Shown in pieces: positions 6,239 through 13,182 of a DNA stretch of 14,421 nt. The notes beneath the pieces are model-generated. The model was not told the origin of the DNA and did no database searches. It saw nothing but the letters and a program-made list of their open reading frames with translations. The position numbers and the translations under genes are program-made. Every line of letters starts with the position of its first letter. Within the stretch, counting starts at the first letter, position 1. Location: contig CAITHY010000080.1 in assembly GCA_903892315.1 (NCBI GenBank), positions 1 to 14,421 on the forward strand, in the 5' to 3' direction. The DNA is from an uncultured beta proteobacterium (GTDB lineage: Bacteria > Pseudomonadota > Gammaproteobacteria > Burkholderiales > Burkholderiaceae).

Positions 6239-7044
6239 TCAGCCCAGCACCCTCTTTTTTATGGCCTTATGTATTGCTCCACCAATCCCAATCAACTCGT
6301 CAAATATGGTGTAGTGATTAAAATCATTTAATAAATGAAATTCGCCTGGTTGTAAGTTTTGCTTTCTGTATTCATAAAATCTTTTTGTTTGCTCTTGCAT
6401 ATGTGGTAGCTCTGCACTACCGACAAATAAATCTATAAACCTTCCAAAGTGATTCGTTTTTAGAATTGGTGAGTTTCATGATTCAGTCGCAATTTATCAT
6501 TTACATAACAATTTCGAATTGGTTCTAGATCATAGACACCACTGATGCAGAATCCACCTTTGACATTAGCCTGGTCCAATACTGAAGCTACCAAATGTGC
6601 CCCCGCGGACCAACCGATGAGATGAAACCCTGGGAAAAGTCCTCTTTCACTTCTAACTTTTTTTTCAATGGCATTTAATCCAACCCTTATATCGGAAACA
6701 ATATGATCCATAGTTGCGTCAGGGGCCAATCTATAACCCAATATTGCAACGCTAATACCAAGATCAAGCAAAGATGGGACTATGAACGAAAAATCATCCT
6801 TGGATCGAAATTGCCAAAAACCACCATGTATATAAACCATGATGGGCGAGTTATTTCCGGCAGAAAAAAAATCATATGACTGCCTTGGGTGTAGGCCATA
6901 GGCAATATCTGTCTCGCCCCTCACCCTCTCTCGTATCTCTGCGCTTGTTTGCATCCAAGCCTCAATCAGCTCGACGCTATTTACCACCGCTAATGAATTG
7001 TTATATGCCTTATCTAGCTCATCTTTTTTGAGGTTTTTCCACAT
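6239..7044 (-). pseudogene. Frameshifted alpha/beta hydrolase, paralogue of the 389-1204 gene
   Basis: The first frame (7044 down to 6460, 194 aa) carries the family N-terminus MWKNLKKDELDKAYNN, the HGGFW oxyanion motif and GWSAGAH with the nucleophile serine, then ends NHETHQF-stop. The missing C-terminus continues at once in another frame from SPILKTNHFGRF through FVGSAELPHMQEQ to NHYTIFDEL, with the catalytic histidine, ending at TGA 6241-6239. Compared with the intact paralogue, roughly a dozen nucleotides are missing at the switch (codons for about STSLKN), which breaks the frame. The product would lack the acid and histidine and should be inactive. The two paralogues agree along their whole length, so this is a recent loss of a gene once like its relative. 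Confidence 0.9.
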
Positions 7045-7106
7045 TGTCTATGCCCAGTATTTCGGTTAAATTAATAACTATCCTTCATCATAAGTGGATA
7101 ACTTAA

Positions 7107-7727
7107 ATGACTCAAGAATCTCACTCCATTAATCCTCTTCGCGAATTTGTGATCTCTATGACCAAACTCGTTGAGCAAGTCAATGAAGAATCTAATCTGG
7201 TCAAGGGGGCTACAACACATCTTTCAAAACTTATTAGCATAGATAATTGGCTGCCTGAGTTTTGTACAATTCCGCACCCTGAGTTCTACCAACAATACCT
7301 ACTTCACGCCGATCCATTGGAGCGATTCTCTGTGGTCAGCTTTGTCTGGGGTCCAGGACAGAAAACCCCAATACACGACCATTGCACATGGGGCCTCATT
7401 GGAATGCTAAGAGGCGCTGAAAAAGGGCAACGCTTCAAATATGATGGGACTGGGAAATTAATTGCTGATGGCCCTGAGACAATTATGAACCCAGGGGATA
7501 TTGAATCGGTAAGTCCAAGTGTTGGAGATATACATATTGTTAGTAATGCTTTCAGCGATAAGACTTCAATTAGCATCCATGTTTATGGCGCTAATATTGG
7601 GGCAGTTAAAAGACATATTTATGCTCAAGATAGCGGCGAAGTAAAAAACTTTGTGTCAGGCTACTCCTCTGCTCAAGTGCCAAATCTATGGGATCGATCC
7701 TCAGAAGTTCGCTCTCAACTAAACTGA
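7107..7727 (+). CDS. Cupin, cysteine dioxygenase / 3-mercaptopropionate dioxygenase family (206 aa)
   Basis: This is a predicted non-haem iron thiol dioxygenase of the cysteine dioxygenase type I fold. The iron ligands are His90 and His92 in TPIHDHCTWG and His143 in GDIHIVSN, with the spacing seen in the family. The glycine-rich strand GMLRGAEKGQRF and the later SISIHVYGANIGAVKRHIY complete the cupin barrel. The substrate could be cysteine, 3-mercaptopropionate or another small thiol; I cannot decide from the sequence. It is divergent from the hydrolase pseudogene (62 bp apart). Its 3' end overlaps the 3' end of the alcohol dehydrogenase gene by 13 bp on the other strand. The ribosome site is weak (AAGTGGA). 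Confidence 0.85.
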   Translation: MTQESHSINPLREFVISMTKLVEQVNEESNLVKGATTHLSKLISIDNWLPEFCTIPHPEFYQQYLLHADPLERFSVVSFVWGPGQKTPIHDHCTWGLIGMLRGAEKGQRFKYDGTGKLIADGPETIMNPGDIESVSPSVGDIHIVSNAFSDKTSISIHVYGANIGAVKRHIYAQDSGEVKNFVSGYSSAQVPNLWDRSSEVRSQLN

Positions 7728-8815
7728 ACCACTGATCTAATCTCCTGCCCACGCTTTAAGCGGTCAAGGCCTTCATTGATTTCTTTAAGCCTAATTCTGC
7801 TGGTGATGTATTCATCCAGTTTTAGCTTCCCATCCAGGTAGCTTTGAGCAAGATAGGGAAAGTCTACTTGTGGAGTGGCGCCCCCATAGCTTGATCGATG
7901 AATCTTCTTTTCACCCATTAAAGAGCCCCAGCGAAAATTAACCTTTTGCTGCGTTGGTACTTTACCAAGCCAAACTACTTGGCCACCAGGCCTCACAATC
8001 TCAACGCTTAATTGAAATGCAGATTCATTTCCGGCTGATTCAATTACATAATCCAAACCAATCCCATTTGTTGAATTCATGATCGCCGATAAAACTTCAT
8101 CATTAGCAATAATTAAATCTGTCGCACCAAACTGCTTAGAGAACTCTAGTTTTTTAACATCGCGATCAATTGCAATAATTTTTTCAGCGCCTGCCAGTCG
8201 AGCACCCTGGATTGCAGAGATGCCAACAGCCCCACACCCAATAACACCGACAGTTGAACCTGGGACCACCTTGGCAATATTAATGGCGGCTCCAACCCCT
8301 GTCATTACACCGCATCCAAGTAAACAAGCAATCTCAAAAGGAACTTCTTTGGAAATCTTAACCGCACAATCCTCCGTAACTACCGCCATTTCCGCAAAAC
8401 TTCCTGCATACATTAACTGATGTATTGGATCGTCTCCCATGTAGATGCGAGGCTTTCCATCAAAATGAAATGATGCAGTTGCATTAGCTCGATATTGACT
8501 GCAAATAATAGGCTGTTTTCGTTGACAGAAATAGCAAGATCCACAAAATGGATTCCATGAAATAACTACATGGTCTCCAATATTTAAGCTCTTAACTTGA
8601 CTTCCAATTGATTCGACAATTCCCGCAGCTTCATGACCGGGAATAAAAGGTACACGGGTGCCTAATGCGCCCTCAACTGCTTCAAGATCTGTATGGCAAA
8701 GACTGGTTGCCTTTATTTGCACAACAACATCTAGATCAGATAAATTTTTGAGTGCCAAAGATTCTAGTTGCAACGGCTGACCAGCTTCCCTTAATACAGC
8801 ACCCAAAAATTTCAT
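7715..8815 (-). CDS. Zinc-dependent alcohol dehydrogenase, MDR family, AdhC-like (366 aa)
   Basis: This cytoplasmic NAD-dependent alcohol or aldehyde oxidoreductase is of the medium-chain zinc type. The catalytic zinc ligands are Cys40 (CHTD), His61-Glu62 (GHE) and Cys168. The structural zinc site is Cys91, 94, 97 and 105 in CGSCYFCQRKQPIIC. The Rossmann motif is GCGAVG at 193-198, and the acidic residue in AIDRD after the second strand favours NAD. The length is normal for class III-like or benzyl alcohol dehydrogenases. An AGAGGA ribosome site precedes ATG 8815. It is the last gene of the minus-strand operon, 17 nt after the MFS gene. It probably oxidises an alcohol derived from the imported substrate. 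Confidence 0.92.
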   Translation of the reverse strand: MKFLGAVLREAGQPLQLESLALKNLSDLDVVVQIKATSLCHTDLEAVEGALGTRVPFIPGHEAAGIVESIGSQVKSLNIGDHVVISWNPFCGSCYFCQRKQPIICSQYRANATASFHFDGKPRIYMGDDPIHQLMYAGSFAEMAVVTEDCAVKISKEVPFEIACLLGCGVMTGVGAAINIAKVVPGSTVGVIGCGAVGISAIQGARLAGAEKIIAIDRDVKKLEFSKQFGATDLIIANDEVLSAIMNSTNGIGLDYVIESAGNESAFQLSVEIVRPGGQVVWLGKVPTQQKVNFRWGSLMGEKKIHRSSYGGATPQVDFPYLAQSYLDGKLKLDEYITSRIRLKEINEGLDRLKRGQEIRSVVQFS

Positions 8816-8832
8816 CCTATTCCTCTTTTTCT

Positions 8833-10215
8833 TTATTGAGATAAATCTTCTAATGATTTACCTTTAGTTTCTACACCCAACAGCATAACTACCAAAGCGG
8901 CCGTTACAAATGAGGCTGCACCAAGAGTAAATACACCGGATTGACCTGCTGCTGGTAAAACCATACCTACTACCGATGGTCCGATCAAGGATCCAATCCT
9001 ACCAACGGAAGAAGCAAAGCCAGAACCAGTAGCTCTAGTACGCGTCGGATAAAGCTCTGGGGTATATGCATATAAAACAGACCACATACCAAACATAAAG
9101 AATTGCATACACATGCCTGTTGCAATTAGCTGCATTTCGGGAACATGTGCAGATGCTGCCTGTCCATAAAAATATGCAAAAGTAGCACTACCAAGCAACA
9201 TTAATACGCACGTACCTTTTCTTCCCCATTTTTCCACCAACCAAGCTGAGAAAATAAATCCTGGAATACCAGCTAGAGATATATAAACGGTGTAAAGAAC
9301 AGACTTTGTTACTGCATAACCAGCTTGCTGTAATAGCGCACCCAGCCAACTTGTTAATCCATAGTACCCAAGAAGTGCAAAGAACCATAAGGCCCAGAGC
9401 ATAAATGTCCGTTTAGCGTAACCGCCAGTCCATAGCTCCATAAAGGAGCCGCGACGATCTACCGCATCAGCAACCTTGTTTACATTCACCACTGCAGGCA
9501 ATGAAGTTAACCCGCCAGACTTCATTACCTCACGCTCAAATTCAGTTGCAACAGCGTCAGCCTCTTGTGTACGACCAGCACCTTCTAACCAACGTGGAGA
9601 CTCTGGTACAGCACGACGGAACACAAAAACAAATACTGCTGGAACTGAAAGGGCGATAAAAATACCGCGCCAGCCGATGATTGGCAAGCAAAAATATGCC
9701 AAGATACCTGCGGCAATAAAGCCTAACGGCCAGAACCCCTCAAGGATTGCCACATATCTACCGCGTTTAGTGGCTGGGACAATTTCTGAGACCATTGAAA
9801 GGCCAATTGGAAATTCCATACCCATACCAAACCCTAAGATGACTCGACAAATCATTAGCATCTCAACATCATTAGACAAACCACACAATAAGCTGCCTAA
9901 ACCCCAGAAAATCATGCTGACCTGAAATACTGGCTTACGCCCAAATTTATCGGCCAACATGCCAGCAATGGCAGCACCAAGAAACATTCCAAAAAAACTC
10001 GAGCTAGCCAGAAGTCCGGCTTGCGCAGGTGACAATCCAAATTCTGTCTTTATTGAGCCAAGGATAAAAGTCATGGCCCCTAAGTCCATTGAGTCAAAAA
10101 ACCATGCAGTTGCTATGATTGCGAATAGTTTCTTCTGGTAACCAGTGAGCGGCAGCCGATCTAGTCGTGCTGCAACGCCCCCTCGAATACCCCCTGCAGA
10201 TGCGGTTGAATTCAT
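8833..10215 (-). CDS. MFS transporter, metabolite:H+ symporter type (460 aa)
   Basis: This is an inner-membrane proton-coupled importer with about 12 membrane spans. The family loop motif between spans 2 and 3 reads GMLADKFGRKPVF, and its half-repeat WLVEKWGRKG follows span 8. The first span carries FFDSMDLGAMTF, with acidic residues as in the aromatic-acid and niacin type symporters. RVILGFGMGMEFPIGLSMVSEIVPATKRGRYV and PESPRWLEGAGR are typical of the sugar/metabolite porter branch. GGAGG sits 5 nt before ATG 10215. It lies between a GntR regulator and an alcohol dehydrogenase on the same strand, so it likely imports the substrate of that operon. An organic acid is plausible, but the substrate is not readable. 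Confidence 0.9.
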   Translation of the reverse strand: MNSTASAGGIRGGVAARLDRLPLTGYQKKLFAIIATAWFFDSMDLGAMTFILGSIKTEFGLSPAQAGLLASSSFFGMFLGAAIAGMLADKFGRKPVFQVSMIFWGLGSLLCGLSNDVEMLMICRVILGFGMGMEFPIGLSMVSEIVPATKRGRYVAILEGFWPLGFIAAGILAYFCLPIIGWRGIFIALSVPAVFVFVFRRAVPESPRWLEGAGRTQEADAVATEFEREVMKSGGLTSLPAVVNVNKVADAVDRRGSFMELWTGGYAKRTFMLWALWFFALLGYYGLTSWLGALLQQAGYAVTKSVLYTVYISLAGIPGFIFSAWLVEKWGRKGTCVLMLLGSATFAYFYGQAASAHVPEMQLIATGMCMQFFMFGMWSVLYAYTPELYPTRTRATGSGFASSVGRIGSLIGPSVVGMVLPAAGQSGVFTLGAASFVTAALVVMLLGVETKGKSLEDLSQ

Positions 10216-10271
10216 ATTGCCTCCATTTATTCTAATTTCAAGCTACTTCGAACAAGTACTACATCCCAACA

Positions 10272-10967
10272 TCAGTCATCCAAAAAAACAGTTTTGCGAG
10301 TAAATGCCTCTATGTAATCGAGTAATTTATCAAGGGCAAACCCCGCCTTCTTTTCATCTGCACCAGCAATTGCTAGCGCAATATCTGCATGCAATTTAGA
10401 TGCTAGTGCAAGATCGGCTACTTGATAAAAATTTCCAAACCAAAACCTTCTAGACATACCATGCAGCATTGCCATGGCACTTGCAGCATATTCATTTTTA
10501 GATGCCAATATTGTTAAATCATTTAGCTCTTTATCAACTCTAATAAAAAGCTCCTCATTCTTTTCTTTAGCAGCCTTTTCAAAGTCCTTTGCGATTCGCT
10601 TAAACTCTTCTCGCTCAGAGTCTGATGCTCGTTTTGCTGCCTTAGAACAGATTAATCTCTCTAATTCCCGTCTTGTCTCCAAGACTCTTAGTTGCTTTTG
10701 TGGATTTAAATCAGCAATAAATATTCCACGATTTGGAAGGATGGAAACTAGATGCTCTCGACTTAATCTTTGAAGAGCCTCCCTAATTGGAGTTCTACCA
10801 ATGCCCAGTAACTCTGATAATTGAGCCTCCGAGACTGGGGCGCCAGGCGCTAATTCCATGGTGACAATCAATTGCTCAAGCTGATGATAGGCTCGATCAG
10901 ACAAAGATATTGTTTCAATAGGGGCCTTTACAGACGTCTTTGATTGACTTTTTTTTGTTATGGCCAT
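10272..10967 (-). CDS. GntR-family transcriptional regulator, FadR/FCD subfamily (231 aa)
   Basis: This is a DNA-binding repressor or activator. An N-terminal winged helix-turn-helix (about residues 22-85) includes LAPGAPVSEAQLSELLGIGR and TPIREALQRLSREHLV, the standard GntR recognition region. The C-terminal all-helical FCD ligand domain (about 95-225) has the ETRRELERLICSKAA opening. The start is taken as ATG 10967, which overlaps the upstream stop as TGATG, rather than the TTG one codon earlier. GGAG lies 10 nt upstream. It is co-transcribed with its neighbours and most likely regulates the operon through the palindrome at 12469-12492. The effector is presumably the substrate or an intermediate. 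Confidence 0.92.
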   Translation of the reverse strand: MAITKKSQSKTSVKAPIETISLSDRAYHQLEQLIVTMELAPGAPVSEAQLSELLGIGRTPIREALQRLSREHLVSILPNRGIFIADLNPQKQLRVLETRRELERLICSKAAKRASDSEREEFKRIAKDFEKAAKEKNEELFIRVDKELNDLTILASKNEYAASAMAMLHGMSRRFWFGNFYQVADLALASKLHADIALAIAGADEKKAGFALDKLLDYIEAFTRKTVFLDD

Positions 10968-11551
10968 CAAGCAAAGACTCCTGGAGCTTGAGCTCTATCA
11001 AACATTCCGTAATCACGCCGAATATTAAATACATCTACTTCTAATTGCTCTTCAGTAAAAATTAAACCTGCCTCCTGAGATTTGATGTTTAGCTCAATAT
11101 CAACCAATGCAAGCCCTCTTTCTGGATCCATTACCCCCCTAAAAATTCTAGGACTCTTTGGAAATAATCTCATATTTGTTTTTAAAGCTGATTTGAGATT
11201 TTTTAAACCTCCAATGACTGACAAAATATGGTGTCCACTTTCTCTGTGCGCACTCACGTCTTCTGGTATCGAACAGCCGACCCTTAATCGATAATTCTCC
11301 AAAATCAAATCTCTTCCACACACCTGTGCATGATGATGATCCTTCTGGCATCTCCAGGCAGATAATGCCCCTTCATCAGTCCACCGTGAAAAAGATAAGT
11401 ACCATCCTGGCTCCGCAAGATTTTCAAAACGCTCTACCGATATAAATCCAGGGCTTTGATCTACCACCGGCTTTAAATCAGCCGCCATTCCAAAATAGGC
11501 ATCTACAAGTCCACTCTTAGGGAGCACATCAAAGAATACGGCGTATGACAT
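10967..11551 (-). CDS. ABM/EthD-like ferredoxin-fold protein with an extra C-terminal domain (194 aa)
   Basis: Residues 1-95 resemble an antibiotic-biosynthesis-monooxygenase (ABM) dimeric alpha-beta barrel: the AVFFDVLPKSG strand, the DQSPGFISVERFENLAEPGWYLSFSRWTDEGAL core and the AWRCQKDHHHAQ helix. Residues about 100-194 form a second domain I do not recognise, possibly another ferredoxin-like half. ABM domains occur in cofactor-less oxygenases, haem-degrading enzymes and small-molecule isomerases, so the exact reaction is open. The gene starts 19 nt after the hydroxylase-like gene and overlaps gntR by one base. No strong ribosome site is visible, so translation may be coupled. It probably acts on an intermediate of the operon's pathway. 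Confidence 0.7.
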   Translation of the reverse strand: MSYAVFFDVLPKSGLVDAYFGMAADLKPVVDQSPGFISVERFENLAEPGWYLSFSRWTDEGALSAWRCQKDHHHAQVCGRDLILENYRLRVGCSIPEDVSAHRESGHHILSVIGGLKNLKSALKTNMRLFPKSPRIFRGVMDPERGLALVDIELNIKSQEAGLIFTEEQLEVDVFNIRRDYGMFDRAQAPGVFA

Positions 11552-11570
11552 TCAGTACTTTTGCTTGAAT

Positions 11571-12410
11571 TTACTTCTCTAAGGTACCAGACTCTTCGGA
11601 AGTCAGAATAGGGCCCTCAAGAGTAACCCTCTCTTCCTGCACTCTTGCATTCTTAAATTTTTCAATGATAGGCTTGAGTTTTGGGTCAATATGCGCCTCA
11701 TCATAGCCATTAAACAAGGTTCCAAGTAAGCTACGCTTTACATCGCTAGTTCCCATGGCCCAATCTGCCAATGGAAATGACAGATTCATATTCTTATGCA
11801 TCATGATCCCAAGATTATGGTGGGCCGCATGATGGCGCCGTATGGTATTTATAAACGGCATATTCCTTACAAACCAATTTTCCTGAACATGGCAACAATA
11901 ATGAAATGTTTCATAGATTAAGTAGTGCCCAATCATGGTCATAAAAAGAATGTACCCAACATTGGCATTAATAATCTGAGCAGCAATATATCCAAATAGT
12001 GTTCCCGATACACCTAGGACGGTTAAAACGCGCCATGGAAAAAATACAATCCTGAATTCTTTTGTTGTATCAATTGTGTACTCAGTATCTGTAAAGTACT
12101 GGTGATGTTGACGAGTATGTCGATCATAGATCGCTCTTAAAGCAAACACATCTATCAATCTATGCATTACATACTTATGCATAGCCCACTCTATAAAATT
12201 TCCCGCAATTACAACAGGAATAATCGTTAGCCAAGCCCAGGTTGGATTGTCTAGATGCTGGTAGCAGTAATAAAGGAGGCTTATTCCAACGGTGTACATA
12301 ACCCCGATATGCAATAACCCGTTATATAAAGGGCTAATTTGACCTTTATATTCCGCACGAAACTTTTCTTGCCGCGGTGTCATATGCATTGGTTGTGGAA
12401 ATGAATTCAT
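11571..12410 (-). CDS. Fatty acid hydroxylase / sterol desaturase superfamily membrane protein (279 aa)
   Basis: This is an integral-membrane di-iron oxygenase-type protein. The histidine clusters are His78-x4-His83 (HKYVMH), His98-x3-His102-His103 (HTRQHH), His170-x3-His174 (HYCCH) and HHAAHH at 193-198, in the order expected for the superfamily. Hydrophobic spans lie near residues 28-50, 58-75, 128-148 and 150-168. The start is placed at ATG 12410, not the in-frame TTG at 12431, because AAAAGGGGAG lies 5-6 nt before this ATG. It is the first gene of a five-gene operon under the promoter at 12479-12508. It may hydroxylate or desaturate a lipid or hydrophobic substrate that the alcohol dehydrogenase then oxidises; this is inference. 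Confidence 0.85.
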   Translation of the reverse strand: MNSFPQPMHMTPRQEKFRAEYKGQISPLYNGLLHIGVMYTVGISLLYYCYQHLDNPTWAWLTIIPVVIAGNFIEWAMHKYVMHRLIDVFALRAIYDRHTRQHHQYFTDTEYTIDTTKEFRIVFFPWRVLTVLGVSGTLFGYIAAQIINANVGYILFMTMIGHYLIYETFHYCCHVQENWFVRNMPFINTIRRHHAAHHNLGIMMHKNMNLSFPLADWAMGTSDVKRSLLGTLFNGYDEAHIDPKLKPIIEKFKNARVQEERVTLEGPILTSEESGTLEK

Positions 12411-12468
12411 CTCTGCTCCCCTTTTCAACAAACTTCATTCATTCAATATAGGCTTGATCTATATCAAT

Positions 12469-12492
12469 ATATAACCGATATATTGGTTATAT
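12469..12492. promoter_or_regulatory. 24-bp near-palindromic operator, probable GntR site
   Basis: Arms ATATAACC (12469-12476) and GGTTATAT (12485-12492) are perfect complements. The 8-nt centre is itself nearly symmetric (GATATATT), so only one position pair breaks the dyad. It covers the -10 region of the operon promoter. A second, shorter dyad TTGAT/ATCAA lies at 12454-12467. The position fits repression by the operon's own GntR protein, though binding is inferred. Confidence 0.72.
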
Positions 12493-12508
12493 TAGGGGTA
12501 CATGTCAA
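12479..12508 (-). promoter_or_regulatory. Sigma70-type promoter of the hydroxylase-to-dehydrogenase operon
   Basis: On the minus strand a consensus -35 TTGACA (12508-12503) is followed at 17-18 nt by CAATAT or AATATA as the -10, inside the palindrome. It points towards the hydroxylase-like gene start at 12410, leaving a leader of about 60 nt. Confidence 0.6.
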
Positions 12509-12672
12509 TCGAATATGCACAGTGATTACCCTAACATCCTTGATTCATAGGCCCCAACACCAACAACAATCTACATACAGCTCATTACTCCCATGGCAAA
12601 TGTATATGTTTATTGGGGTTGCAGCGAAAGTTGTGTGAATGTTACTCACACACTGAGTGGCGCAGAAAGAAA
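12509..12672. other. Non-coding island end next to tRNA-Ile
   Basis: No gene is seen. A hairpin GTGTGA (12633-12638) / TCACAC (12646-12651) with a 7-nt loop is the only clear structure. The stretch lies between the operon promoter and the terminator of the tRNA. Confidence 0.4.
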
Positions 12673-12702
12673 AACGACTTAGGAATTTCTCCCTAAGTCG
12701 TT
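12673..12702 (-). terminator. Rho-independent terminator of tRNA-Ile
   Basis: A perfect 11-bp stem AACGACTTAGG / CCTAAGTCGTT with an 8-nt loop is followed on the minus strand by TTTTTCTTTC. It lies 8 nt downstream of the tRNA CCA. A different terminator stands behind the 40-bp repeat at 6023, so island insertion seems to have supplied a new one here. Confidence 0.88.
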
Positions 12703-12710
12703 GATTTCAT

Positions 12711-12989
12711 TGGTGGGCCCACCAGGACTTGAACCTGGGACCAAAGGATTCGGGTTTGTGTAGTTTTCACTACTCCCTGGGCTATGCCTTCACCATATCT
12801 TTCGACTTAGGTGGGTGCCGTCTAGTCTCTACACCTTCAACAGCACTTTCACGCTGAAGCTTGGCTCGGCGTTGGCATATCTTGCGACTTAGCTTTCTCC
12901 GAATTTGACACCATCCCTTATGCAGTTTCCACGCATAAGGCACAACTTTCGCTATGAGTCTCTGCTCTAACCAACTGAGCTATGGGCCC
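12711..12989 (-). tRNA. tRNA-Ile(CAU) split by a group I intron
   Basis: The 5' exon (12989-12954) begins GGGCCCATAGCTCAGTTGG and ends at the anticodon CAT. The 3' exon (12750-12711) runs from AATCC to an encoded CCA. Acceptor stem GGGCCCA/TGGGCCC, D arm GCTC/GAGC and T arm CCAGG-TTCAAGT-CCTGG are all good. CAT with this body resembles tRNA-Ile2, which reads AUA after lysidine modification, rather than tRNA-Met. One problem is the anticodon stem: the 5' side has GAGA where GAGGA would pair with TCCTT, so one G seems to be missing. Either the spliced tRNA (76 nt) is defective, or this is a sequence error. Upstream DNA is full of GTGTGTAGT repeats rather than a clear promoter. Confidence 0.9.
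12751..12953 (-). ncRNA. Group I self-splicing intron (IC3-like, 203 nt) in tRNA-Ile
   Basis: It is inserted immediately after the CAU anticodon. P1 forms from exon CAU plus AGC, a GAAA loop and the guide GUUGUG, with the expected U-G wobble at the 5' splice site. The core elements are recognisable in order: GGAUGGUGUCAAAUUCGG, AACGCCGAGCCAAGC, GUAGAGACUAGACGGCACCC and AUGGUGAAGGCAUAGCCC. The intron ends in CACAAACCCG with a terminal G. It is close in length and sequence to the tRNA-Ile(CAU) intron I remember from Azoarcus. No homing endonuclease is encoded. One oddity is that the last core element has UAGCC where UAGUC would pair fully with GACUA in P7. Confidence 0.92.
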
Positions 12990-13182
12990 TAAATCTGTTT
13001 TACTACACACCTTTTGAGGGGTGCTTACTACTTCAAAACCACACTAAAACCGCATTTACTACACACCATGAAAAATGCCCTGGTGTGTAGTCGGTGTGTA
13101 GTGAATTTATACCGCCTCATTCACCACTAACCACTTGAAATCATTGAGGTCTTTGTTACAAGACCCCTAGGGCTTCTTTCTT
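12990..13182. repeat. Cluster of ACTACACACC repeats upstream of tRNA-Ile
   Basis: ACTACACACC occurs at 13002-13011 and 13058-13067, and inverted as GGTGTGTAGT at 13082-13091 and 13093-13102. Two copies in each orientation within about 100 bp resemble arm-type binding sites of a tyrosine integrase. A short dyad GGTCTT/AAGACC lies at 13148-13165. No gene is seen. Related GTGTGTAG elements occur at the left edge of the window. Confidence 0.6.

Noticed and set aside
6460..7044. The 194-residue hydrolase as a shortened but functional enzyme.
   Set aside because: The catalytic histidine and acid are encoded immediately downstream in another frame, so truncation is by frameshift.
8079..8420. Open frame of 113 codons opposite the alcohol dehydrogenase.
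   Set aside because: It is a shadow of the GC-skewed coding strand of a well-supported gene, with no family resemblance.
9476..9925. Long open frame (149 codons) on the plus strand opposite the MFS gene.
   Set aside because: It is antisense to clearly coding MFS sequence, is rich in Pro, Arg and Ser without domain signs, and has no ribosome site.
12411..12431. The in-frame TTG start seven codons upstream for the hydroxylase-like protein.
   Set aside because: The ribosome site AAAAGGGGAG lies inside that extension and is correctly spaced for ATG 12410.
12623..12953. A 13-nt match AGCGAAAGTTGTG on the plus strand at 12623-12635 and on the minus strand at the start of the intron (12953-12941).
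   Set aside because: A few 13-nt matches are expected by chance in a window of this size, and no flanking similarity extends it.
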